A stretch of DNA of 36,728 bases from Bacilli bacterium. Lineage in GTDB: Bacteria > Bacillota_I > Bacilli_A > RFN20 > CAG-826. Location: contig JAILGI010000056.1 of the NCBI GenBank assembly GCA_024696885.1, positions 1-36,728 of the forward strand, read 5' to 3'. Under the pieces are notes generated by a model. The model made no database searches. It worked only from the letters and a program-made list of their open reading frames with translations, and was not told the origin of the DNA. This document shows, piece after piece, positions 8,817 to 19,100 of the stretch (positions within the stretch are counted from its first letter, which is position 1; each line of letters starts with the position of its first letter). The translations under genes and the position numbers were made by a program.

Positions 8817-9842
8817 TTATCTTTTTAAATAGAAGCTTGCGTACCACTTCGCAAATCTTCTAAGACCCTCTCTTAAACTTGTGGATGGTTTATATCCAAA
8901 ATCTCTTTCTAAATCAGATGTATCTGCATATGTAATTGGTACATCGCCTTTTTGCATTGGTACTAATTTCATATGAGATTTGATATCAAAATTGGATGGC
9001 AATACTTCCGCTTTAACGAGTTCTTCTGATAACACTTTTACAAATTCCATCAAGTCTTCTGGACTATTGTTTCCAATGTTATAAATCTTATATGGAGGGA
9101 TAGGTAATCCGTCTTCACCATTCTTTTTCTCAGGTGCTTTATTCATTACTCTAATAACACCTTCAACAATATCATCTACATAAGTGAAGTCTCTCTTGCA
9201 ATTGCCATAATTAAAGATTTCAATGGTTTCACCTTTAATGAGTTTATTGGTAAATGAGAAATACGCCATATCAGGTCTACCCATTGGTCCATATACTGTA
9301 AAGAATCTTAATCCAGTTGTAGGAATGTTATAGAGTTTAGAATAAGCATGAGCGATTAATTCATTAGATTTTTTGGTTGCAGCATATAAGCTTACTGGAT
9401 TATCCACTTTATCATCGGTGCTAAATGGTACTTTTTGATTTCCACCATAGACAGAAGATGAAGAAGCGTATACAAGATGTTTAACTGGATGATATCTACA
9501 TGCTTCTAGGATGTTATAGAATCCAATAACATTAGATTGAATATATACATCTGGATGATCAATGGAATATCTAACACCAGCTTGAGCGGCTAAATTAACA
9601 ACGATATTAAACTTATATTCATTGAATAAATTATCAATAAATGATTTATCAGAGATATCGCCTTTAATGAACTTAAAGTTATTATATAGTTTAAGCATAT
9701 CTAATCGCGCTTCTTTCAAAGAAACATCATAATAATCATTGATGTTGTCTAAACCAAAAATATGATGGTCAGTGGTTTCTAAAAGACGCTTGCATAGAAA
9801 CGCTCCTATAAATCCAGCGGCACCTGTAACTAATATTTTCAT
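8817..9842 (-). CDS. NAD-dependent epimerase, UDP-glucuronate 4-epimerase-like
   Basis: MKILVTGAAGFIGAFLCKRLLE, AAQAGVRYSIDHPDVYIQSNVIGFYNILEACR, YAATKK; ATG at 9842 with GGAG upstream. Confidence 0.85.
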   Translation of the reverse strand: MKILVTGAAGFIGAFLCKRLLETTDHHIFGLDNINDYYDVSLKEARLDMLKLYNNFKFIKGDISDKSFIDNLFNEYKFNIVVNLAAQAGVRYSIDHPDVYIQSNVIGFYNILEACRYHPVKHLVYASSSSVYGGNQKVPFSTDDKVDNPVSLYAATKKSNELIAHAYSKLYNIPTTGLRFFTVYGPMGRPDMAYFSFTNKLIKGETIEIFNYGNCKRDFTYVDDIVEGVIRVMNKAPEKKNGEDGLPIPPYKIYNIGNNSPEDLMEFVKVLSEELVKAEVLPSNFDIKSHMKLVPMQKGDVPITYADTSDLERDFGYKPSTSLREGLRRFAKWYASFYLKR

Positions 9843-9846
9843 AATC

Positions 9847-10464
9847 TTAACTCGCTCCTTTTGATGAAAAGACAACACCAATAGCTTTAAATATGAGTTT
9901 TAGATCATACCATAAGCTTCTTTTCTTAAAATATTCCAATTCCAATTGCTGTCTTTTACCATCAGAAAACAACACTTCGCTTCTTCCGTTTACGCCCCAG
10001 TTAGAGATTAAACCAGGTCTAGCGGAAAGAAGAAGTTTCTGCTCATCAGCGGTGTAATTATCATCTAATTCCTTTTTTGTGATAGGTCTAGGACCAACCA
10101 CAGACATGGAACCAAATAAAATATTAAATAATTGTGGTAGTTCATCTAAAGATGTTTTTCTTAGGAATTTACCAACTTTAGTAATTCTTGGATCGTTAGT
10201 GATTTTTCTTTCTTTTTCCCAAGCTTCTATTTCTTCTGGAGTTAAGTACTTTTCTAATCTCTCTTCGGCGTCGATATACATGCTTCTAAACTTTAAAACC
10301 TTAATCGTCTTGCCTTTCTTGCCTACTCTTACATCCTTAAATAAAACAGGACCTTTCGAACTTAATTTAACAAGCAAGGCTAAAACAATTAGCAATAAAG
10401 ATAGAAGAATAATTGCTAAGAATGATGAGACTATATCAAATGTTCTTTTAATAAAAGCGTACAT
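9847..10464 (-). CDS. Initiating undecaprenyl-phosphate sugar phosphotransferase (bacterial sugar transferase)
   Basis: KRTFDIVSSFLAIILLS, LKFRSMYIDAEERL, LRKTSLDELPQLFNILFGSMSVVGPRP. Confidence 0.92.
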   Translation of the reverse strand: MYAFIKRTFDIVSSFLAIILLSLLLIVLALLVKLSSKGPVLFKDVRVGKKGKTIKVLKFRSMYIDAEERLEKYLTPEEIEAWEKERKITNDPRITKVGKFLRKTSLDELPQLFNILFGSMSVVGPRPITKKELDDNYTADEQKLLLSARPGLISNWGVNGRSEVLFSDGKRQQLELEYFKKRSLWYDLKLIFKAIGVVFSSKGAS

Positions 10465-10527
10465 AAAACTTTATACCGTCGTAATCAGTATATTAGCACA
10501 AATCATTATATAATGATATAAAAGGTT

Positions 10528-11724
10528 TTAACGTTTTGATAAATCTTGAAGCAGTTGCTTTTTATAATCATTAATGGCTTTTAAAGAAACACTATTTGTT
10601 CCTTTATTAATTAATAAATGTATTTCGTTATAAATGCCTTCATATGTTAAATGGTTATTAAATCCAAACTGTTTTAAAATTCCTGCATTTTTAAAACCCC
10701 ATTCTTCGAATGCGAAACCGACAACGGGTGTTCCTGAAGAAATAGATAATATACTTGCGTGTAATCTCATCGAAACGAGAACGTTATGTTTTGAATAAAC
10801 GTTTTTAAGATAATAAGCGTCATTACTCTTGACAAAAGCGATGTTGTTTACACCATCAGCTTGAAGTTTTTTATAAAATGTTTCCATGGGTTCATTATCT
10901 TTTTCTGTTTGACAAACAAATGTAAATAATGAATCTGTATTCTCTTTGATTAATTTGAGATAGATGCTGTTAATTAATGCAATCTTGTCATCACTTATAG
11001 AACCAATATCTCCGATTCCAGTTAATCGCACATTAATAGCGATTTTATTCTTATATGAATCATTCTTCCCTAAATCATAAGTTTCTTTGCATAGATTCTT
11101 AGTAAAGAAAGCTAAATCGCACGATTGAGAAACCTTTGTTTTATCGCATATATTGTTTTCTAAGAAATAAGAATAGGAAATAGGATCTCTAATAAATATA
11201 TGATCAAAATTACCACAAAGTTTTTTGATTGTCTTTAAAGAAGTTTTATTCTTCGCTTTAGCGGTTGATTGAGGCATACAAATAACTGTTTTGCCATGCT
11301 TTTTTGCGTATTTGATTGGGAAAAACAACGCTTTTAAGCGAAGTTTATCAGTCATTGAATTGCATCTTAAATAATTACCCCCGTTAAATAAAATGAGGTC
11401 TTTATCTTTAATATCTTCTTTTAATCTCTTTGAAAAGCGAGCAAATGTTGAAATAAACCAACCAGAAATATATGACTTTAATTTCGAAAAAATGCCTTTA
11501 GATCTATCGAAATTAATATATCCAGGTTTAACAAGAACTGATGGGTGGTATTTATTAATGATTTCTTTAGATTCTTTAAACAGAGGGTCTTTTTTTGCAT
11601 AACGAGACACCATTGTAATCTCGTAATCAGGCATCTCTTCTAACAAATCAAGTAAACCAAAGCAAATGGCCATGTCACCAGCATTTTTTTGAGAATAACT
11701 ATAATAAACTAATACTTTTTTCAT
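10528..11724 (-). CDS. Polysaccharide pyruvyl transferase family protein
   Basis: NAGDMAICFGLLDLL, LILFNGGNYLR, VSMRLHASILSISSGTPVVGFAFEEWGFKN. Confidence 0.8.
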   Translation of the reverse strand: MKKVLVYYSYSQKNAGDMAICFGLLDLLEEMPDYEITMVSRYAKKDPLFKESKEIINKYHPSVLVKPGYINFDRSKGIFSKLKSYISGWFISTFARFSKRLKEDIKDKDLILFNGGNYLRCNSMTDKLRLKALFFPIKYAKKHGKTVICMPQSTAKAKNKTSLKTIKKLCGNFDHIFIRDPISYSYFLENNICDKTKVSQSCDLAFFTKNLCKETYDLGKNDSYKNKIAINVRLTGIGDIGSISDDKIALINSIYLKLIKENTDSLFTFVCQTEKDNEPMETFYKKLQADGVNNIAFVKSNDAYYLKNVYSKHNVLVSMRLHASILSISSGTPVVGFAFEEWGFKNAGILKQFGFNNHLTYEGIYNEIHLLINKGTNSVSLKAINDYKKQLLQDLSKR

Positions 11725-12899
11725 AACGTTTTAATAAAACCTTTTATTTTTTGTGCGATTGCTTTTTCTGAGATTCTGTTTATTATAAATTCTTTCGCAC
11801 GGTTACCAAAATCAATATTTTCCTTTTTGTTCATAGATGTATATTGTTTTAACGCGTTTGTCAGCTCTTTTTTAATGTCTTTTCCACCACCATTAATTTG
11901 TAATATGAAATCGCAATATTGATTTGGAATACCAGGATACATATATCCAATCACAGGTGTGCCAGATGCAAGATACTCGATTATTTTAGAATGGAAACTA
12001 TATTTTGCATATTCGTTGTTCGGGTTTTCAGGAAGAACTAAATAAGCCGAGTTTGAAAGTAAAGATAACACTTTGTTTCTAGGAATAAAACCTAGATATT
12101 CAATGGATTCATCATTATTGCTATAATCAATCACTTCTTTTTCGCATTCGCCCTTACCACAAATGATAAGTTTATATTCATTTGATAAACCTGCGTCTTT
12201 AAACGATTCAATTAAATCAATGATTCCGTATTTTCTTGATAAACCGCCAGAGTAAATGATGCTATTTTTATAACCATCACGACTTTGCTTGTTAATATCT
12301 ATATCTTTAACAACGCCCTCAATGGTGAGAGAGTTTTTAATATATTTATTCATGTATTCGCCAAGGTGATCTGTTATTGGAATTAAACCATCTACGTATT
12401 TACACTTTTTAAAGAAATTAATCGATAACAATTTCCTTGCTATTTTGTGTTTAAATGAACTTTTGTTTATAACAAGGTTTGGTAAATCGGGAAGAATTAA
12501 TATAGATTTCGCGTTCTTATTTAATTTCTTTACATATTTAAATAAACGCCAATCATGATAGGTTGAAAAAACAAACAAATCTGCTGATTTAATGATTTTG
12601 TTTTTTTCATTATCTTTTGTGATTGTTTTATAAAAGAACCTATTTTGATATTTATGAGAACAAAGAATAATGTCGTTTTTATTTATCGATGAAAGTGAAT
12701 CACTATCAAGGTTTTGGCAATAAGGGAAAAATTCTCGGTTTATTTGAATTAGTTCTACACCATTCATTAATTTTATAGAATTAATAAAACCTTCTTCATA
12801 ATTAGAAATGGCTACACCGGGTAATTTTTTGCCTTTACTTTGTAAGTATTTAGCTAAGCCATTTTCTGAGTAGATATGTGAGAAAAACACTACTTTCAT
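11721..12899 (-). CDS. Glycosyltransferase family 4-like protein
   Basis: SIIYSGGLSRKYGIIDLIESF, IICGKGECEKEVIDYS, FHSKIIEYLASGTPVIGY; 4-bp overlap with next gene. Confidence 0.75.
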   Translation of the reverse strand: MKVVFFSHIYSENGLAKYLQSKGKKLPGVAISNYEEGFINSIKLMNGVELIQINREFFPYCQNLDSDSLSSINKNDIILCSHKYQNRFFYKTITKDNEKNKIIKSADLFVFSTYHDWRLFKYVKKLNKNAKSILILPDLPNLVINKSSFKHKIARKLLSINFFKKCKYVDGLIPITDHLGEYMNKYIKNSLTIEGVVKDIDINKQSRDGYKNSIIYSGGLSRKYGIIDLIESFKDAGLSNEYKLIICGKGECEKEVIDYSNNDESIEYLGFIPRNKVLSLLSNSAYLVLPENPNNEYAKYSFHSKIIEYLASGTPVIGYMYPGIPNQYCDFILQINGGGKDIKKELTNALKQYTSMNKKENIDFGNRAKEFIINRISEKAIAQKIKGFIKTL

Positions 12900-12907
12900 A
12901 ATCAGAA

Positions 12908-14005
12908 TTACAAAGCCTTCTTGCCTTCAATAATCTCTTTAATAATATTTTTATTATTTTCAAAAAGATATTTTTGGCCACTTTCAAATGCATTTTTATG
13001 ATATTGGTCAATAACTAGTTTATCGGCTAAAGCATTGCATAATTTTGCCTTTAAATCATTATAATCGCCTAATTTAAATATTATTCCATCGTAGCCATCG
13101 GTTAATATCGATGACACTTGACTATATGATGAGGCAATAACCGGAACACCCGCGATTAATGATTCAACAATGAAACCAGGGGTACCTTCACCATTGTGCT
13201 TAGTGGGCAAACAAGAAAAAGCATAGTTAGAGATAGTTTGAGGAACTAATTCGTTTGGAATTGGACCATAGTATTTAATTGTGTCAGATAATAAAGAGTT
13301 GAATAGCGCATCTTCTTCACTGTTCAAATGCTTTTCGCCATAAATACATAAATGTATCTTTTCTTCATCTTTTTTATCACTATTAATTTCTGAAACAACT
13401 TTGATTAAATCAAGTATTCCCTTTTCTTTTACTACTCGAGAAATAAAAACAATACTTCTTTCTTTATAATTTTTTGAGATTTCTTTCATTTCTGAATGCA
13501 TTCTAAAATTAGGCAATACTTTCACATTGTTTAATTCATAGAATTCAACAAAGCATCGTTTTAATATGTCGTTTTGTGCGACAACACAATCTATCTTTGA
13601 AAGTGTTTTTTTCATTCTTTCATCTTTGATGCCGTGGAAATTCCTCTCCATGATAAAATCATTCACTAATTCAGGACTCTTTCCGCTGAGTATTGGATTA
13701 AGTGGACCTGTTCCAAACGGGCAAAGAATCAAACGCTTTTTACGCTTCTTATTGAAGAAAAGAATTAATTTAAGAAGTTTACGACAAGCATTTCCTCCAA
13801 GCATCAAAACAATTGAATCACCATAACGTAATGCTTGTTTTATATTGGAAAGCAATTTAAAAACTTTAATCTTTGATAAAGATGTAGAAAACAGTTTTGT
13901 TTCATATCCGAGCTTTTCAAAAGCGGATTGATATATAAAAATCTTAGGGTTTGTTTTCCCTTCTTTAGCGTTTTGTTTAATTGGACCAATAATAGATATT
14001 CTCAT
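12908..14005 (-). CDS. Glycosyltransferase family 4 protein
   Basis: IVFISRVVKEKGILDLIKVVSEI, GEGTPGFIVESLIAGVPVIASSYSQVSSIL. Confidence 0.8.
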   Translation of the reverse strand: MRISIIGPIKQNAKEGKTNPKIFIYQSAFEKLGYETKLFSTSLSKIKVFKLLSNIKQALRYGDSIVLMLGGNACRKLLKLILFFNKKRKKRLILCPFGTGPLNPILSGKSPELVNDFIMERNFHGIKDERMKKTLSKIDCVVAQNDILKRCFVEFYELNNVKVLPNFRMHSEMKEISKNYKERSIVFISRVVKEKGILDLIKVVSEINSDKKDEEKIHLCIYGEKHLNSEEDALFNSLLSDTIKYYGPIPNELVPQTISNYAFSCLPTKHNGEGTPGFIVESLIAGVPVIASSYSQVSSILTDGYDGIIFKLGDYNDLKAKLCNALADKLVIDQYHKNAFESGQKYLFENNKNIIKEIIEGKKAL

Positions 14006-14008
14006 AAA

Positions 14009-15166
14009 TTAATTATTTACTATTTCATCCATTTCTTTATAGAAATTCTTAATATCTAATTTTTCAACCGCTGTCTTTTTGGCATTTATTTTCATATCTC
14101 TAATTTCTTCAATTGTTTTAGATATGGCCAAGACTAATGCATCCTTAAAAGCATCTGAAGTATCACCATGAACTTCAATACAGTTGATTTCGTTTTTAAG
14201 ATATAAACCAAGATCACTAGTAAAATTAGTGACAGGAGGCACTCCATATTCTAAACTTTCAGAAATCTTGGTTGGGAATCCTGCTTTTGCGTATCTAGCT
14301 TCAAACGGTCTAAGTAAAAGGGAATAATCATATGATTTATACGTTTCGATGATTCTTGAAAATGGTAAACTTCCTTTAAATGATGAAAAGGTCAAGATTT
14401 TATTTTTAAGGTCTTTTGAGATTTTTTGTTTCAAAAGCCACTTATTATCAATGCCGATAACATCAACTTCGCATTTCGATAATAAAGCATCGGGTAATTT
14501 TGTAAAAGCAATAAGGATATCGCATAATAAATCCTTTTTTCTTGGGTTTCCACAATAAATAAATCTTCTCTTTTCACTATTTGCTATTGAAACATCTAAT
14601 TTGTTATCTTTGTTATTAATAACAAAGGGGATTGCAACCACTTTCATATTCATGTTAGCAAAATGGTTCTTTAGATAATTGCTTATTGCAATAACCTTGC
14701 CATCACTAGGTTTAATCTTTGTGTTAAAGAATATGTTTTTATGATATCCACTAGAAAATAATCCATTTAGCGGATATTCCGATGGGGAATAAAATTCAAC
14801 AGATGAATATATGATGTTTTGTGTCTTAAACGATTTGATTCTTTTTCTTAATGTTTTAAATAAATTGGGTTCAGAAAAAATAATATCTGAATCACCATAA
14901 TGTTGAATGCCATAGTTAACTATCTTTTTTTCCACAAATAAATGGTTCAAAATCTTTTGGATAAAATTTGGGTTTTTATATCGTTTAAGTGAAACCATTG
15001 ATACGCCATCGATGGATTCAACTTTTTTATAAGGTGTTCTACCCATTCCAATAAAAACCACTTCATAGCCTCTATCAATAAAGTATTTAGCAAAAATACA
15101 GTCTCTTTTTGAAGAGGCGTCGCCATCTGGATATCTTCTTTTGGTTAAAAATAACACTCTTTTCAT
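14009..15166 (-). CDS. Glycosyltransferase family 4-like protein
   Basis: RRFIYCGNPRKKDLL, LLLRPFEARYAKAGFPTKISESLEYGVPPVT. Confidence 0.72.
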   Translation of the reverse strand: MKRVLFLTKRRYPDGDASSKRDCIFAKYFIDRGYEVVFIGMGRTPYKKVESIDGVSMVSLKRYKNPNFIQKILNHLFVEKKIVNYGIQHYGDSDIIFSEPNLFKTLRKRIKSFKTQNIIYSSVEFYSPSEYPLNGLFSSGYHKNIFFNTKIKPSDGKVIAISNYLKNHFANMNMKVVAIPFVINNKDNKLDVSIANSEKRRFIYCGNPRKKDLLCDILIAFTKLPDALLSKCEVDVIGIDNKWLLKQKISKDLKNKILTFSSFKGSLPFSRIIETYKSYDYSLLLRPFEARYAKAGFPTKISESLEYGVPPVTNFTSDLGLYLKNEINCIEVHGDTSDAFKDALVLAISKTIEEIRDMKINAKKTAVEKLDIKNFYKEMDEIVNN

Positions 15167-16764
15167 TTTTTCAAAAACACCTTAGAACTATTATTATTTA
15201 TTTTCAAATCATAATAATAAGTCTTTGTAATTGTACCATAGGAAGGTGAAAAAACATCAGCATTCGGTAAAACATCTTTGTCCATTAACATAATTATTAA
15301 AGGATTGTTGTTTTGTTCAGCGCATATTTTATAACCAATAATTTTGTTATTTGATTCATCGGAGATTAAAACACCATCATCTTGGATAGATATGGTTCTA
15401 GTAACAATAGTTCTGCCAATTCTAATTATCCCTGAAACATAATCATAACCAGAAGTAAGGGAAACGGATCTGATTGTTTTTTTATGTCTAAATTTGGTAA
15501 CTAGATTGTCGCGATTGACATTTTCAATATGTGGTGAGTTACTATACTTTTGAGAAGCAAGTTCAAGTCTAATCTTTTCATCGGGGCCATTATAATGGTA
15601 ACTTCCAGGTGAAAAGATAACTTGTTTGCCTTTGTACCACAATAAAAATGACAGGGATTGAACGTGAGCGTGATTAATATCATAACCACCGATCAATGCA
15701 ACTTTATAATCACCTTTTTCTTTTGTGGATAGGTATTTAGATGATTCTTGAACAATTGGAGAAACGTTTTCTAGTTTTCTACCAACAATTAAAAAATGAG
15801 AATTAAGGGCCTTGATATTGTTTCTATTAAATGAATCAATGACAAAGAATAAACCATCATCGCAATCGCCAAATTTACCAATATTTCCATTTTTATCACT
15901 AATCGATTTTAAAATGTTAATTGAGTTAGCAATTCTAACGAGAATAGCATCATCGAAATCATCGCATATCGAGGATATAATCATGAGCATTTGAGTAACA
16001 AAAAGATGATACCCAGATGACTCTTCTACCGATTCTCCATCTTTTGTTATTAAAGATAGTCTCTTTTTAATGGTCTTCTTCGCATATTTTTCCCATTCTG
16101 CATTCTCAAAAAGCTTAGAAGCGAGAAGAAGCGAAACGGCTTCTCCTAAAGAGTGATTGTTTGGGACGCATAGATTGGTTCTATGCAAATCATAATAAAG
16201 ATGGGAGCCGTAATTATATAAAACGTTTTCTAAATCGATTTCAATTTTATCGCCAAGATAAAAATATAAACGATATAACGAGAGGAATCTTATCGCTATT
16301 TCTAAATTAGAAATATGATTCCAACCATAATCAGCAGGATTATTCTCAAACCATTTGTTTAAAAAATCGTTAATTGAAGAAATGATAAATAAATCTTTTG
16401 TTATTAAATAGTTATTAATAAGTAAACTGAGATTTTGAAGTCTAGCGGATTCCCAATATTGACGGATATCACCATCGAATCCGCTTTCTTTTAACTTATA
16501 CCATACCGCATTATTTTTATTGAAAGGTATATCTCTAATGTCTAAATCCACGCCACAATAATTTAATGTGTATGGGTTATCTGTTAGAGGTAAGTCTTTT
16601 TCGTTTTGGAAAATATTAATCAAATTTTTAATGTTGTGTTTTGATTTTTTGTTTTTCTTAATGATTCGCTGATATTTATTGAATTTTTTATCAATAAAAA
16701 AGATAAACCTCCCAAGAAGTTCTCCTTTATTCAAAACAGAAAGTTTATTTAGAAAATGCTTCAT
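15163..16764 (-). CDS. Heparinase II/III family protein within the polysaccharide operon
   Basis: WESARLQNLSLL, NNHSLGEAVSLLLASKLF, ESSGYHLFVTQMLMII, C-terminal beta-rich region with NINHAHVQSLSFLLWYKG-type block. Confidence 0.75.
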   Translation of the reverse strand: MKHFLNKLSVLNKGELLGRFIFFIDKKFNKYQRIIKKNKKSKHNIKNLINIFQNEKDLPLTDNPYTLNYCGVDLDIRDIPFNKNNAVWYKLKESGFDGDIRQYWESARLQNLSLLINNYLITKDLFIISSINDFLNKWFENNPADYGWNHISNLEIAIRFLSLYRLYFYLGDKIEIDLENVLYNYGSHLYYDLHRTNLCVPNNHSLGEAVSLLLASKLFENAEWEKYAKKTIKKRLSLITKDGESVEESSGYHLFVTQMLMIISSICDDFDDAILVRIANSINILKSISDKNGNIGKFGDCDDGLFFVIDSFNRNNIKALNSHFLIVGRKLENVSPIVQESSKYLSTKEKGDYKVALIGGYDINHAHVQSLSFLLWYKGKQVIFSPGSYHYNGPDEKIRLELASQKYSNSPHIENVNRDNLVTKFRHKKTIRSVSLTSGYDYVSGIIRIGRTIVTRTISIQDDGVLISDESNNKIIGYKICAEQNNNPLIIMLMDKDVLPNADVFSPSYGTITKTYYYDLKINNNSSKVFLKK

Positions 16765-17851
16765 CTATAATATCCGCAATTCTATCTGAGGCAAATCCAT
16801 CACCGTATGGATTTATGGCGTTTGCCATCTTATCGTAAATGCTGTTTTTGTTTTCCATCAATTCAATTGCAGCATTTAAAATAACTGTTTTATTAGTGCC
16901 AACTAATCTTAAAGTGCCAGCATCAATACCTTCTGGTCTTTCTGTAACATCTCTTAAAACCAATACCGGTTTATGTAATGATGGGGCTTCTTCTTGAATA
17001 CCACCACTATCTGTTAAAACAAAATGCGATCTGGCAATCAATGCATGGAAATAAAGAGGATCAAGAGGATCAACTAAAAGTACTTGTTCATTATTGCCTA
17101 AAATTCTATTTGCGCTATCTCTAACGCGAGGATTCATGTGAACAGGGTAAACAACTTTAATCTCCGGATACATTTTGGTTAATTCATCAACTGCATGGAA
17201 AATATTTTCCAATGGCTCACCCCAGTTTTCACGGCGATGAGCGGTTAATAAAATCATCTTGCTATTGCCAATCCAATCAAAAATTGGTGATTCCACTTTG
17301 ATATTACAAGTAGTTTTAAGAGCGTCTATTGCTGTATTACCAGTAATATATATGGTTTTTTCATCCACATTTTCTTTAAGAAGATTCTCTTTAGCGAGTT
17401 GAGTGGGTGCAAAATTGTATCGAGCAACGATTGACACACCTCTTCTATTGAATTCTTCTGGGAATGGAGAATAAATATCGTTTGTTCTTAATCCAGCTTC
17501 AACATGGCCGACAGGAACATTTAAATAAAACGCCGCTAGAGCAGAAGCAAATGTTGTAGATGTGTCACCGTGAACGAGAATTAAATCAGGCTTTTCTTTC
17601 TCAATAACATCTTTCATTTTCAAAAGAATTGAGGAGGTGATATGAAAAAGATCTTGTTTATCTTTCATGATGTCGAGATTATATTTTGGAGTCACTTTAA
17701 AAACATCGAGAACTTGTTGAAGCATCTCTCTATGTTGACCAGAAACGCATGTAATAACTTCAATATTTAACTTTTTTTCTAATGCCTTAACAACAGGGCA
17801 CATTTTAATAGCTTCTGGCCTAGTGCCAAAAATAACCATGACTTTTTTCAT
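16745..17851 (-). CDS. wecB: UDP-N-acetylglucosamine 2-epimerase (non-hydrolysing)
   Basis: KKVMVIFGTRPEAIKMCPVV, VSGQHREML, VHGDTSTTFASALAAFY, GHVEAGLRT, TDSGGIQEEAP. Confidence 0.93.
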   Translation of the reverse strand: MKKVMVIFGTRPEAIKMCPVVKALEKKLNIEVITCVSGQHREMLQQVLDVFKVTPKYNLDIMKDKQDLFHITSSILLKMKDVIEKEKPDLILVHGDTSTTFASALAAFYLNVPVGHVEAGLRTNDIYSPFPEEFNRRGVSIVARYNFAPTQLAKENLLKENVDEKTIYITGNTAIDALKTTCNIKVESPIFDWIGNSKMILLTAHRRENWGEPLENIFHAVDELTKMYPEIKVVYPVHMNPRVRDSANRILGNNEQVLLVDPLDPLYFHALIARSHFVLTDSGGIQEEAPSLHKPVLVLRDVTERPEGIDAGTLRLVGTNKTVILNAAIELMENKNSIYDKMANAINPYGDGFASDRIADIIDEAFSK

Positions 17852-17852
17852 A

Positions 17853-19076
17853 TTAATATCTATATAGTTTATCTAAACCTTCTAAACAATGTTTTGTATC
17901 AAAGATAACTTTTCCTGAAATCTTTTCTTTTGCGTTGATTATGTGACTATGATTTTGCATAACAATAATCAAATCTACTTTATTTAAGAAATCATCAAAA
18001 CTGAGAGTTTGGTTGGGAACAATCGCGGTTTCAACCCAAGGATCATAACTAACAAATGGTTTTTTGTTCATTGATTCGAGATATTCAATCATTTGAAGAG
18101 ATGGACTTTCTCTAACATCATCAACATTTTCTTTATATGTTAAACCATATATGCCAATTCTCTCTTCTTTGATGCCGAGTTTATTTGCGATTTCCTTCAC
18201 TCTTTTCAAAACATAAGATGGCATTGAATCATTGATTAATCTAGCTTGTTTAACAAGTTTAGCTTCTTCAGGGTAATCACCCACTAAGAACCATGGGTCA
18301 ACGGAAATACAATGACCACCAACACCTGGGCCTGGTTGAAGAATATTTACTCTTGGATGCATATTTGAAATACGAATTACTTCATATACGTCGATTCCAG
18401 CTTTTTCACAAATCTTAACTAATTCATTAGCAAAAGCAATATTAATATCTCTAAATGTGTTTTCAACAACTTTAGTCATTTCTGCAACTTTGATAGAGGT
18501 AATTACAATATTTCCATCGCAAAATGATTGATAAATTGACTTAACAATTTCACCAATTTCTTCATTATCACAACCAATTGTTCTTGAGTTGTGCTTTAAT
18601 TCATAAATCATGTTGCCAGGAATAATTCTTTCTGGGCAGTGTACTAAATGAATGGCTTTTTCTTTAACTAAAGGTCTAACAAATCTATCAATTGTTCCAG
18701 GAGAAATTGTTGATTCAATAATAATGATGGCTTTTTCTTTGCAGACGCTATAAACGCTATTAAAAGCAGAAACAACATAGGATGGATCAATTTTCTTATC
18801 ATCGCGATCATATGGTGTTGGCACAGAAATGATAAAAACATCTCTATTGGCAATATCATTTAAAACCGATGTGAATTTAACTCCATTTTGTAATGCTCCT
18901 GCAAAGAGCTCATCAAGGCCTTTTTCTTTGAATGTGGTTTTACCACTTTGTAATGTGTTAATTTTTTTGGAATCTAAATCATATCCAAGAACATCAACCC
19001 CGCCATAAGCGAGGGCTAATGATGTTGGAAGACCAATATATCCCATTCCAATGACTGTAACTTTATATTTGTTCAT
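17853..19076 (-). CDS. wecC: UDP-N-acetyl-D-mannosamine dehydrogenase
   Basis: YKVTVIGMGYIGLPTSLALA, ESTISPGTIDRFVRP, GPGVGGHCISVDPWFLV, GLTYKENVDDVRESPSL. Confidence 0.92.
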   Translation of the reverse strand: MNKYKVTVIGMGYIGLPTSLALAYGGVDVLGYDLDSKKINTLQSGKTTFKEKGLDELFAGALQNGVKFTSVLNDIANRDVFIISVPTPYDRDDKKIDPSYVVSAFNSVYSVCKEKAIIIIESTISPGTIDRFVRPLVKEKAIHLVHCPERIIPGNMIYELKHNSRTIGCDNEEIGEIVKSIYQSFCDGNIVITSIKVAEMTKVVENTFRDINIAFANELVKICEKAGIDVYEVIRISNMHPRVNILQPGPGVGGHCISVDPWFLVGDYPEEAKLVKQARLINDSMPSYVLKRVKEIANKLGIKEERIGIYGLTYKENVDDVRESPSLQMIEYLESMNKKPFVSYDPWVETAIVPNQTLSFDDFLNKVDLIIVMQNHSHIINAKEKISGKVIFDTKHCLEGLDKLYRY

Positions 19077-19100
19077 AACAATAATTCCTTTTCACAATTG

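Noticed and set aside
10079-10513. 144-aa plus-strand ORF antisense to the sugar transferase
   Set aside because: Complementary-strand shadow of a strongly conserved gene; no SD or motif
14409-14425. Additional copy of the TGAGATTTTTT operator sequence
   Set aside because: Only a half-match (no TCTCA arm) inside a glycosyltransferase coding region; likely chance in AT-rich DNA
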